Assembly: GCF_050487225.1 (NCBI RefSeq)
Contig: NZ_JBKQGY010000001.1
Location: forward strand, 1,054,001-1,118,000
DNA length: 64,000 nt
Source: Paenalcaligenes sp050487225
GTDB lineage: Bacteria; Pseudomonadota; Gammaproteobacteria; Burkholderiales; Burkholderiaceae_B
Reading direction: 5' to 3'
A model generated the notes under the pieces. It saw only the letters and a program-made list of their open reading frames with translations. It did no database searches and was not told where the DNA came from. Positions 8,389 to 15,241 of this stretch are shown here, in pieces. The first letter of the stretch is position 1; the number at the start of each line of letters is the position of its first letter. Position numbers and translations under genes: made by a program.

Positions 8389-8481
8389 TTAATCATCATC
8401 CTTACCTTTGTAGAGGAATGGCAAAACAAAGGAAAAAAACACTGCTACCCAATAGATTGGTTTCATAAAATACATAATCAT
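8389..8481 (-). CDS. Very small predicted membrane protein
   Basis: 30 codons (MIMYFMKPIYWVAVFFSFVL then PFLYKGKDDD), with alternative starts at 8475 or 8466. One transmembrane helix is followed by a charged KGKDDD tail, as in small bacterial membrane proteins that modulate larger complexes. A weak GAAGTGGA ribosome site precedes the start. A strong terminator downstream and otherwise empty flanks support a monocistronic gene. No known family (not KdpF or CydX by pattern). Confidence 0.45.
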   Translation of the reverse strand: MIMYFMKPIYWVAVFFSFVLPFLYKGKDDD

Positions 8482-8579
8482 TCCACTTCAAAGAATGTCA
8501 TTATTATACAAAGCACAATCCTTAAAACTGTTAACAATCAACAAGTTACATTTCAGTTACATAGAAAAACCACCCAACC

Positions 8580-9035
8580 ATGACTACGCCAACTCACCCT
8601 AAAAAAGACCTATATCAAGCCGCCTGTCACTGTGGCACGGTTCGTTTCAGTGTAAAACTTAGTGACGGTTTGCATAGCGCCAGACGTTGTAATTGTTCGT
8701 ACTGTTGTATGCGCGGCGCAGTGGCTGTATCTGCCAACCTGGATGACATTCACGTTCAGCAAGGCCAAGACGCCTTAACGCTGTACCAGTTTAATACCCA
8801 CGAAGCCAAGCACTACTTTTGCTCAACCTGCGGCATCTACACTTTTCATCAACGACGCTCTAACCCCCATCAATATGGTGTGAATGTCGCTTGCTTAGAA
8901 GGCATGAGCCCCTTTGATTTTGCTGAGATCCCCGTTAATGAAGGGCGCATACACCCTAACGACAGGCCGGCAGGCAGCTCTAATATTGCAGGCTGGTTAC
9001 GCTATACCGCTAACCCTGACACGACTACCGACTAA
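8580..9035 (+). CDS. GFA-family (glutathione-dependent formaldehyde-activating enzyme / CENP-V) protein
   Basis: 151 aa. The zinc-binding cysteines of the GFA fold are present: CHCGTVRF near residue 17, CNCSYCCMRGAV at about 38, and FCSTCGIYTFHQRRSNP at about 80. The family has Mss4-like structure and binds zinc. A few members react glutathione with formaldehyde, but most have no tested function, so the name is only a family label. A small membrane protein gene follows 14 bp downstream. Confidence 0.88.
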   Translation: MTTPTHPKKDLYQAACHCGTVRFSVKLSDGLHSARRCNCSYCCMRGAVAVSANLDDIHVQQGQDALTLYQFNTHEAKHYFCSTCGIYTFHQRRSNPHQYGVNVACLEGMSPFDFAEIPVNEGRIHPNDRPAGSSNIAGWLRYTANPDTTTD

Positions 9036-9049
9036 ACGTTACCGCACCT

Positions 9050-9298
9050 ATGAAAACCAACAGCTTAGCCAGTAGCATCAAATCCAGAACGCTTACTTCC
9101 ACGCAACGGTGGTTGATCGTGCTGATTCTGCTACTACCTGTCATCAATGTATGCATGATTGGTTATTGGCTATATAACGGCTTAAGCCCCACCACACGCC
9201 TAACACTCAAGAAAACCTTACCGTTGCTCGTGGCGACAGGATTCTTACTGTATATGCTGTTTTTACTGATCGTGGTGGGGATGCATAGAGATCTATAA
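9050..9298 (+). CDS. Small two-TM membrane protein
   Basis: 82 aa with two clear hydrophobic helices (WLIVLILLLPVINVCMIGYW at about 22-41 and LPLLVATGFLLYMLFLLIVV at about 57-76) and a basic N-terminus. It begins 14 bp after the GFA gene and is probably co-transcribed. No family recognised. Confidence 0.55.
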   Translation: MKTNSLASSIKSRTLTSTQRWLIVLILLLPVINVCMIGYWLYNGLSPTTRLTLKKTLPLLVATGFLLYMLFLLIVVGMHRDL

Positions 9299-9347
9299 TA
9301 TAAGGTCATCACACGTTATCAATTTCACTCTCGCCCAGAGTTTCAAC

Positions 9348-9941
9348 ATGAACACAAAAAGCAGACTGATAGCGACACTGTTGGCTCTGAATGTATATGC
9401 TGGCTTTACAGCCCCTGCTTACGCTCAGCCCACAGCAACAGCCACCACGCCTAGCAGCAGTCAAACCCAATTCGACTTAGGGATGCTGTATTACGGCGGT
9501 GCTAACTTCCCCCAGAATTTTGTAAAAGCACGCACATTATTTGAGTTAGCGGCAGCACAACATCATGCCGAGGCCCAATACATGCTTGCGCTACTGTACT
9601 TAAATGGTGAAGGCGTCACGCAAAGCTTTAGCCAAGCTCTGCCTTGGCTGGAAAAGGCGGCCGAGCAAGGGCATGCCAGCGCGCAATATAACGCGGCTAT
9701 TTTGTACGATATGGGGGATGGTACTGAACAAGACTTGCACAAAGCATTTGAGCTTTACACCAAAGCAGCAGAACAAAACTTCCCTGGGGCGCTTTTTAAT
9801 CTCGCCACGATGTATGTCAAGGGTGAAGTGGTTCAGCAAGACCTACAACGTGCGCAAGATCTGTTCCTAAAAGCATGCGAGCAAGGCGTAGCGGCGGGGT
9901 GCCAGGAATACGAAAAGCTACTGCTTAACACAGAAAACTAA
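9348..9941 (+). CDS. Secreted Sel1-repeat protein
   Basis: 197 aa. Signal peptide MNTKSRLIATLLALNVYAGF ending near APAYAQ, so periplasmic. Three to four Sel1/TPR-like repeats follow: FDLGMLYYGG...NFVKARTLFELAA, AQYMLALLYLNGEGV.QSFSQALPWLEKAA, AQYNAAILYDMGDG..DLHKAFELYTKAA, and ALFNLATMYVKGE. Such alpha-solenoids mediate protein-protein contacts. C-terminal CEQGVAAGCQEY provides two cysteines. Partner unknown. Confidence 0.85.
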   Translation: MNTKSRLIATLLALNVYAGFTAPAYAQPTATATTPSSSQTQFDLGMLYYGGANFPQNFVKARTLFELAAAQHHAEAQYMLALLYLNGEGVTQSFSQALPWLEKAAEQGHASAQYNAAILYDMGDGTEQDLHKAFELYTKAAEQNFPGALFNLATMYVKGEVVQQDLQRAQDLFLKACEQGVAAGCQEYEKLLLNTEN

Positions 9942-9999
9942 GTCCTATACTCTTAGCCGCAAGACGATGTTCTAGCAAAGATAGTTTATGGATGCCTTT

Positions 10000-10329
10000 T
10001 TATAGTGCAGACAACTCTCGTAAACAGGTGATTTTCCACTGCTGCGCGAACTCGCTACTGAGTTGCTGCCTCTGCTTTGGGTTACTCACACGGTCTGTGC
10101 TGTAAGCCTCTTGCACCATAATCTCAAACAGCAAAGATATATCTGGCTCGCCCGGTACCTGCACTTTCTCTAAGACAGCATTCTTATCAGCCCCCGCCTG
10201 CCTACCTAGCATAATAGACTCTGCGACGTCAGCGATGATGGTGCATTTTTCCTCGGTGGTCCGTGCTGACACGACTGCAGGTAACAATGCACCACTGATC
10301 AAAGCCACTACTACCGCTATAAGCTTCAT
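10000..10329 (-). CDS. Small periplasmic protein of unknown function
   Basis: 109 aa. Signal peptide MKLIAVVVALISGALLPAVV with a cleavage site near VSA. The mature protein is mainly helical with two cysteines (EEKCTIIADVA and ITCLREL) that could form a disulfide. AGGGATG precedes the ATG at 10329. I do not recognise the family. Its shape resembles small secreted proteins common in Betaproteobacteria that carry a paired-cysteine helical bundle. Confidence 0.65.
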   Translation of the reverse strand: MKLIAVVVALISGALLPAVVSARTTEEKCTIIADVAESIMLGRQAGADKNAVLEKVQVPGEPDISLLFEIMVQEAYSTDRVSNPKQRQQLSSEFAQQWKITCLRELSAL

Positions 10330-10492
10330 ACCATCCCTCTTTATATTGTGTAGTCGTCATCTCACACTATGGACTACTTCACCCTCAGTTGCCTCGTAGC
10401 CCCTGTCCTATCGCAATGCCGTATTCTACCGTTCTATGTGCCAACCCTGCCCACGCTATGGCACGAGAGTACATAGAACACTCGTAGGGCAT

Positions 10493-10520
10493 AAAAAAGC
10501 ACGCCTATGGCGTGCTTTTT
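10493..10520. terminator. Intrinsic terminator
   Basis: AAAAAAGCACGCC, a three-base loop, and GGCGTGCTTTTT. Immediately downstream of the YqhA-like gene on the minus strand and symmetric enough to work both ways. Confidence 0.85.
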
Positions 10521-10535
10521 CAGGGTGGATCTTAC

Positions 10536-10940
10536 TTATAGCTTGCTAGGTAATAGCTTATCTTTAGCCATGATTTTCTCCAACACACCCAACATTACCG
10601 CAGAGACTACAAAAGCCAAATGTATGATGGTGTACCACATTAGCTTGTCATTCTCGTACTTGTTGGCATTCAAGAAAATCTGCAGCAGATATATAGAGGA
10701 CATAGCGACAATAGAAGACGCCACTTTGATTTTCAAACTACCGGCATCCAACTTGCCCAAGAAGGATACATCGGTGTTGGCATCATCAAATCGGCTGACA
10801 AAGTTCTCATAACCGGAAATCATAACCATCACGATTAGGCTGGCAACTAGCGCTGCATCAATCAAGCTCAACTTGGCCAACGCCAAAACCAGCCCTATGT
10901 AAAACGCCAGCAAAGGTATAGCCTCTGCCATGACAAGCAC
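10536..10940 (-). CDS. yqhA: UPF0114 (YqhA) family membrane protein, shortened at the N-terminus
   Basis: 134 aa from GTG 10940 (ATG 10931 is an alternative). The core matches my memory of E. coli YqhA: LIVMVMISGYENFVSRFDD, then FLGKLDAGSLKIKVASSIVA, then KLMWYTIIHLAFVVSAVMLG. E. coli YqhA is about 164 aa. Here an in-frame TAG 7 codons before the GTG and the cspA terminator upstream leave no room for the missing N-terminal 25-30 residues, and the first helix looks fused to the second. It may be a natural short form or a decayed copy. Inner-membrane location; function unknown in the family. Confidence 0.8.
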   Translation of the reverse strand: MLVMAEAIPLLAFYIGLVLALAKLSLIDAALVASLIVMVMISGYENFVSRFDDANTDVSFLGKLDAGSLKIKVASSIVAMSSIYLLQIFLNANKYENDKLMWYTIIHLAFVVSAVMLGVLEKIMAKDKLLPSKL

Positions 10941-11000
10941 CGAGTGTAGACATTGCTACACAGCGGGAGTTCCCCTACCTAACCAACTATTTTAGGCAAC

Positions 11001-11036
11001 AAAAAAGCCAGCACTACATACATAGGTCTGGCTTTT
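11001..11036 (-). terminator. Intrinsic terminator of the cold-shock gene
   Basis: On the minus strand AAAAGCCAG...CTGGCTTTTTT with a loop of about 16 bases, 40 bp after the cspA-like stop. Confidence 0.8.
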
Positions 11037-11075
11037 AAATTCGATGATTACTAACGCCGAAACGTTAGGCATGCA

Positions 11076-11285
11076 TTAAATTTTTTGGATGTTCGTAGCG
11101 CAAGGACCTTTTTGGCCTTGACCAACTTCGAATGATACACGTTGGTTTTCATCAAGAGACTTGTATCCTGCCCCTTGGATTTCGCTGTGGTGAGCAAAGA
11201 GATCTTTACCACCGTTTTCAGGTGTAATGAAGCCGTAGCCTTTCTCGTTATTGAACCACTTTACGATACCAGTTTCTGTTTTCAA
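11076..11285 (-). CDS. cspA: Cold-shock domain protein (CspA family)
   Basis: 69 aa, exact CSD length. RNP1 is KGYGFITPE and RNP2 is DLFAHHSEI; the start METGIVKWFNNE (after MKT) is typical. It binds single-stranded RNA and melts secondary structure. The C-terminus GQGQKGPCATNIQKI fits the family, with the less usual PCATN where most have PQAANV. Upstream, up to 165 bp before the divergent RNA promoter is available for the structured 5' leader usual for csp genes. Monocistronic. Confidence 0.95.
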   Translation of the reverse strand: MKTETGIVKWFNNEKGYGFITPENGGKDLFAHHSEIQGAGYKSLDENQRVSFEVGQGQKGPCATNIQKI

Positions 11286-11450
11286 TGTCTTTCCTAAATG
11301 TACTCAGGGAAAAATATCCCTCCATAATCATGGCAGATAAGCAGAATATTCGATAGTCCTTACAGCTAAAAAATCACCACAAGCACTGTAAAGCTTACTA
11401 TTTCGTCAACACAACGCAACATTTTTACGCACTACAAGAAATAAATTTCA

Positions 11451-11480
11451 TAGACATAATCCTGTAGAAAACGTTATGAT
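11451..11480 (+). promoter_or_regulatory. Strong sigma-70-like promoter of a candidate small RNA
   Basis: -35 TAGACA (11451-11456), 18-bp spacer, -10 TATGAT (11475-11480): each hexamer differs from consensus at one position. Nothing coding lies directly downstream until ATG 11654, and a strong hairpin intervenes. Confidence 0.6.
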
Positions 11481-11486
11481 TCTTTC

Positions 11487-11585
11487 ATGATGATGAGTCG
11501 GCATAGAAGGACTACTACACTTTCAGTTTCTGACAGTTGGTAGTCTAGCCTCAAAGAGGGCTTCCTTAGGGAAGCCCTCTTTGTA
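11487..11585 (+). ncRNA. Candidate small RNA, about 95-100 nt
   Basis: A promoter (11451-11480) is followed by two hairpins. Hairpin 1 (11510-11545) has GACTAC/GTAGTC arms with inner ACT.TCAG/CTGA.AGT pairs. Hairpin 2 (11553-11582) is a perfect 13-bp stem AAAGAGGGCTTCC / GGAAGCCCTCTTT with a TTAG loop. The T-run after hairpin 2 is short, so termination may be weak and could act as attenuation of the gene at 11654. An 18-codon ORF starting ATGATGATG (11487) also fits in the transcript but has no ribosome site. Not assignable to a known RNA family by eye. Confidence 0.45.
11553..11582 (+). terminator. Strong hairpin, probable terminator of the small RNA
   Basis: A 13-bp perfect stem with 4-base loop (TTAG), rich in GC, followed by only three T residues then GTATAT. 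It stands 70 bp before the next gene. Confidence 0.55.
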
Positions 11586-11653
11586 TATACGCTCTTGTCA
11601 GGCAATTACTCAGTGCTTTATGGTGACGTTTTACCCCCTCAAGGCGTATAAGA

Positions 11654-12214
11654 ATGCTATTACGCGCACTGCCCTTACTGCTCTTGTTTCCTCTTGCCTC
11701 GCAGGTTAGTGCGCAGCCCTCTCGCACCGCTTATCCAGACGCGACAAATACCCAGACTAATACTGCTGCTGTCACTCCTGCCCCCTCTGCTGAACCCAAT
11801 GGTTGGTCTACTGGCCACAGCGTAGATCCTTACACTGGGCAACGCTTTCCCTATGCCAGTTTGCGCTCATCCGCTACAGCGCAGCAGCAGCCCGCCATCC
11901 TGACACTGCTATGCAGCCGCTATCACACCATCGTGAATCTGTACTGGGGCCAACCGCTCACAGGTGAAGGCATGACAGTACGTTACACCACGGCCCCTGC
12001 TGATAACACAGTAGAATCACGCTGGGAGGTGTCGGCTGATCAACGCACGCTCATTTACCCCTCTGACGGCAATCAGCTATTTGTTAGCCTACTTACTGCG
12101 CCCACCGTTACCATTGAAGCACAAACAGAAAACGGCCAATTATTAATGGCGACGTTTACGACGCAAGGGGCCAACGACGCACTGCAAGACGTGGTCAACG
12201 TGTGCGGAGAATAG
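11654..12214 (+). CDS. Exported VasI/TagO-type domain protein
   Basis: 186 aa. Signal peptide MLLRALPLLLLFPLASQVSA. A Pro/Thr/Ala-rich linker follows (about residues 22-75), then a beta-rich domain: LTLLCSRYHTIVNLYWGQPL, SRWEVSADQRTLIYPSDGNQ, LFVSLLTAPTVTIEAQ, MATFTTQGANDAL, ending VVNVCGE. This pattern matches the C-terminal domain of VasI/TagO proteins, best known as T6SS accessory proteins, with two conserved cysteines. No T6SS genes are present, so a generic envelope role is more likely. The next gene carries the matching N-terminal motif. Confidence 0.65.
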   Translation: MLLRALPLLLLFPLASQVSAQPSRTAYPDATNTQTNTAAVTPAPSAEPNGWSTGHSVDPYTGQRFPYASLRSSATAQQQPAILTLLCSRYHTIVNLYWGQPLTGEGMTVRYTTAPADNTVESRWEVSADQRTLIYPSDGNQLFVSLLTAPTVTIEAQTENGQLLMATFTTQGANDALQDVVNVCGE

Positions 12215-12330
12215 CGAGGCCACCGTGGCGTAGCGCTTTACCAAAGCCCGCATGACCACACTAGAAGCAGTACGGTATAGTGACACTTTAGTCATCAAGC
12301 CCTTATGGCACACAGCACAAAGGAATCACC

Positions 12331-12546
12331 ATGAAAAAAACTCTGTCGGCACTGGCTCTGGTACTACTGTGGGTTCCTGCCGCACACGCTACCGATATAC
12401 AAGAGGCCTTAGCCAACTGTTCCGCAATGGAAGACGGCACTAAACGCTTAGCTTGTTTTGATCAGCTCGCCAAAGACTTTCAAGAAACCGTGGATGCTGA
12501 CAACGCTGAAAACAAAACAGACAGCAACGCCTCAGCCAGCAAATAA
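12331..12546 (+). CDS. Small exported protein with VasI/TagO N-terminal motif
   Basis: 71 aa. Signal peptide MKKTLSALALVLLWVPAAHA, then ANCSAMEDGTKRLACFDQLA, which is the C-x-x-I/M-x-D-x-x-x-RLxCFD signature found at the N-terminus of VasI/TagO-like proteins. The tail is Asn/Ala/Ser rich and low in complexity. AAAGGAATCACC precedes ATG 12331. Together with the preceding gene it looks like the two halves of one family encoded separately. Function unknown. Confidence 0.6.
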   Translation: MKKTLSALALVLLWVPAAHATDIQEALANCSAMEDGTKRLACFDQLAKDFQETVDADNAENKTDSNASASK

Positions 12547-12622
12547 ACAGTACGCCCTACTGTGCACGCATAGCGCTTACTGACTGCGTGTGCACATGGT
12601 GTATCGTTAGCCCGTATTACTC

Positions 12623-13006
12623 ATGCGCCAACAATATCACTTTCGCCAGCAAGGCTCTGATGTCTTGATCTGGGACGTCAACAAACTGCTAGCACTTACC
12701 CAAGACCTGCCCATCGAAGAACTTCCTCTGGCATAGATTACTGAGTTGGATGAAGCCTATTGGTATGACCTAGGTGGTGATAAGCCCACTTGCCGATCCA
12801 TCGCTAACCATATGACATTAGTACAAGCCGCTGACCTAGCTTACCCAATTATTGTCTGCCCAGAGGGTAAGGTGATTGATGGTATGCATAGAGCAGTTAA
12901 AGCACTGCTGCTTCAACAGCACAGCATCAAAGCATATAGGCTGCCCATACTGCCCGAGCCTGATTATCGCAATGTATCGCCTGACGACTTGCACTACGAC
13001 GACTAA
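12623..13006 (+). pseudogene. ParB-like nuclease-fold gene interrupted by an in-frame amber codon
   Basis: Reading from ATG 12623 gives 37 codons (MRQQYHFRQQGSDVLIWDVN..., ending DLPIEELPLA), then TAG at 12734-12736, then the same frame continues ITELDEAYWYDLGGDKPTCR and on to a stop at 13004-13006, 127 sense codons in total. The part after the stop contains ADLAYPIIVCPEGKVIDGMH with RAVKAL, the ParB/Srx-like DG-x-HR motif. CAG to TAG is the simplest explanation. A second ATG at 12746 could yield an 86-aa C-terminal product. Either a nonsense-mutated gene, a suppressed stop, or a sequencing error. Confidence 0.65.
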
Positions 13007-13029
13007 CCTCACCCATTCGTACACACAAT

Positions 13030-13057
13030 AAAAAAGCTGCCTACTAGGCAGCTTTTT
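13030..13057. terminator. Intrinsic terminator
   Basis: AAAAAGCTGCCTA-C-TAGGCAGCTTTTT, an almost perfect palindrome 24 bp after the stop of the ParB-like gene; works in both directions. Confidence 0.85.
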
Positions 13058-13149
13058 CGGTATAGATGCAGTCTCATTTATCTTGTTCTCATCACGCTAC
13101 GATGCCGTGCTGTATCACTAGGTTTTAGCCATCGCAAGGCATTACAGCA

Positions 13150-13269
13150 TCAGTGTTTTTTTCTGCTGAGTTTCACCATACCCACAAAGGAAAACACCGT
13201 CAGCAGAACTACCACATCAAACGCAATGATATGCATCCACAATGACCACCAGCCTGAGGATAGAAACAT
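13150..13269 (-). CDS. Small predicted membrane protein, 39 aa
   Basis: ATG 13269 is preceded by a consensus AGGAGG four bases away. The product MFLSSGWWSLWMHIIAFDVV then VLLTVFSFVGMVKLSRKKH has one transmembrane helix (about residues 10-30) and a basic tail, giving a likely N-out/C-in orientation. The strong ribosome site is the main support. No known family recognised; small subunits of larger membrane complexes look like this. Downstream it runs towards the terminator at 13030-13057. Confidence 0.5.
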   Translation of the reverse strand: MFLSSGWWSLWMHIIAFDVVVLLTVFSFVGMVKLSRKKH

Positions 13270-13551
13270 ATTTCCTCCTAATAATGTACAAGTACAATCA
13301 ATCCATGATTAGAACCTTAGCACCTATATTAAAAACCTTTTTGACAAATCACAATAATTCTCACAAAAACAGTAACAAGAAATTGTAAATATCTCACAAG
13401 ATTCCAAACAAAGGATAAACAGATAAATTTGTAACAAAAAGAGGAAAAACCATATTATTAAATGAGTAAAAAATAGAACAAAAATACTAATTAATCAAAA
13501 TAACAAAACCTACCTAGTCTTATCCCCCACTACTATGCCAGGAACAACGCT
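13270..13551. other. AT-rich intergenic segment
   Basis: About 280 bp without a gene. From roughly 13310 to 13510 it is strikingly A+T rich with A-tracts, clearly different from the surrounding coding DNA. It sits directly before the phage-type pyrimidine-dimer glycosylase gene. It may hold promoters and H-NS-like binding; no repeat or RNA was recognised. Confidence 0.6.
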
Positions 13552-13962
13552 GTGACCCGTATCAACTGTGTACCCGTAGAAGAGCTAAGCGGCCCTCACT
13601 TGGTTGCCGAGTACCGAGAGCTTCCCCGTGTGTTTGCGTTAGCTGAAAAATCCACCAAGCGAACAAAGCTATTACAACCAGAGACTTACACCCTAGGAAA
13701 AGGGCATGTGCTCTTCTTTTACACACGACTAGGCTATCTACAAAAACGCCACGCAGCCCTGATTGCTGAGATGAAAAGGCGAGAATACAACCCATCGTTC
13801 ACAGGAGTAGAGCGAGCGGACTTCCCACTCATACCTGACCATTACTGGAGTGATTGGACGCCAACCGAAGAAGCCCTTGCCATCAATAGGCAGCGCATTC
13901 AGGAAAGAGAAAGAGCCTCTTTAGAAAAACAAAATAGTAAAAACAAAGATCAAAACCAATAG
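13552..13962 (+). CDS. Pyrimidine dimer DNA glycosylase / AP lyase (T4 endonuclease V family)
   Basis: 136 aa from GTG 13552. The N-terminus MTRINCVPVEELSGPHLVAE then YRELPRVF aligns without gaps to T4 DenV as I recall it, keeping the catalytic Thr2 (whose alpha-amine forms the Schiff base after Met removal), Glu23, Arg22 and Arg26. GKGHVLFFYTRLGYLQKRH matches the DenV GAGHVTFFYDKLEFLRKRQ region. The C-terminus diverges and ends in a charged Lys/Asn/Gln tail. It excises cyclobutane dimers from UV-damaged DNA. Flanking DNA is AT-rich and there are no operon partners, suggesting acquisition by transfer. Start choice is supported by the DenV alignment. Confidence 0.9.
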   Translation: MTRINCVPVEELSGPHLVAEYRELPRVFALAEKSTKRTKLLQPETYTLGKGHVLFFYTRLGYLQKRHAALIAEMKRREYNPSFTGVERADFPLIPDHYWSDWTPTEEALAINRQRIQERERASLEKQNSKNKDQNQ

Positions 13963-14036
13963 CAATAGAAGCTATATAAATATAAAAAATAATAGACCAT
14001 AAGATATCATTTTTTATAAACCCCTATAGTTAAAAA

Positions 14037-15080
14037 CTAAATACCATCCATTATCTCTTGCGCAGACAAACGTGCTAGATACGGTGACAAAATAATGCCA
14101 GGGTGTGCCACCAAGGTGTACAAATTGGTAAGGTTTGATAGTTTCTTTCTATAAGGCATACCGCCCTTTACTAGAGGGCGTCTCGCCCCGGCCATACCGC
14201 GCAGCTCCAGACTAGGGGCAGGAGTTAGTAGCTGCTGCAATCGTGTTTTAACCGTTTGCACCAATGCCTCTAAACCTGCCTCCCCTTCTTCTGGGTAATC
14301 TGTTGCAATGACAATACCGCCCTGCAAATCAGGTCTAAGTTCTAGATCGTTGGCACAGACTAAGTGGCGTACAACTGCATCATCCGTTTGCCACCGCATT
14401 AAGAACGCAGGCGCCTCATACACTGGTGCATCTACACCCACATCACTTAGCAATGTCTTGACCGCAACCCCATTGGCGAGCACCACAGCCTGAGCCGATA
14501 TGTCGCCCTGAGTGGTAGTAACACCCAGAACAGTATCCCCTTGTACCAGCAAACGCTCTACAACCGTGTTGTAGCGCACCTCCGCCCCCAAACCCTTAGC
14601 TGCATCCAAAAGCTGCTGAGTCAGCATAATAGGCTCTATCGCAAAGTCATCAGGTGCCCACGCGGCATACCGAGGCGGCGTCGTGAGACTAGGCTCTAAC
14701 TGACGAATAGCCGCCTGATCCATGAGTGACATGCTGACCCCCACCGCTTGCTGCTCCGCCACAAGTTGGTGAGTTTCTTCATCGTTCTCACCCCAGACCA
14801 GCGCTCCATATGCTGCATAGGGCAATGTGCCTAGCTCTTTTTCCAATGCTGAAAACTCACGCAAGGCTGTCTGTTTGAGCGCAAAAGCCTGAGGAGCCTC
14901 ACTAGGCAACACGCTGGCAGTTCCTACCCAGCCATAAGACCACTGCGTGGCACCTTTGGCAGGCTCGGCATGCTGCTCTAGCACCAGTACCTTCGCACCC
15001 GCTTTGGCCAGATTCCACGCTATACAAGCCCCCATAATCCCGCCACCTACCACCACAACTTTTGGAGCTGGATGTATCAT
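14037..15080 (-). CDS. FAD-dependent amine/amino-acid oxidoreductase (DAO family)
   Basis: 347 aa. The dinucleotide-binding motif is VVVVGGGIMGACIAWNLAKA then GAKVLVLEQ (residues 8-36). The AKGATQWSYGWV segment matches the family's substrate-side motif S-x-x-N/S-x-G. The middle has VQGDTVLGVTTTQGDISAQA with VVLANG, and the C-terminus RGMAGARRPLVKGGMPYRK then LYTLVAHPGIILSPYLA, the conserved GH/HP-G FAD-contact. Likely oxidises an amino acid or other secondary amine. Monocistronic, so the substrate is not indicated by context. Confidence 0.88.
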   Translation of the reverse strand: MIHPAPKVVVVGGGIMGACIAWNLAKAGAKVLVLEQHAEPAKGATQWSYGWVGTASVLPSEAPQAFALKQTALREFSALEKELGTLPYAAYGALVWGENDEETHQLVAEQQAVGVSMSLMDQAAIRQLEPSLTTPPRYAAWAPDDFAIEPIMLTQQLLDAAKGLGAEVRYNTVVERLLVQGDTVLGVTTTQGDISAQAVVLANGVAVKTLLSDVGVDAPVYEAPAFLMRWQTDDAVVRHLVCANDLELRPDLQGGIVIATDYPEEGEAGLEALVQTVKTRLQQLLTPAPSLELRGMAGARRPLVKGGMPYRKKLSNLTNLYTLVAHPGIILSPYLARLSAQEIMDGI

Positions 15081-15241
15081 GCTATGTATTCCTTTGCAGT
15101 CATCATTAACGATCTGGCTGGCATTCTAAAAAGCCTGCCGAATCCGGTCAACGCTCTTTAGATAACGCTCACGCTTATCTACTGCCGGCCCTCGTAGTTT
15201 GTTCATACGCTCACAACCATTCGCTGCTTTTTACTGCTTTC

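Noticed and set aside
11654..12546. Type VI secretion locus suggested by the VasI/TagO-like pair
   Set aside because: No Tss core gene is present in the window, so only a domain-level resemblance is claimed.
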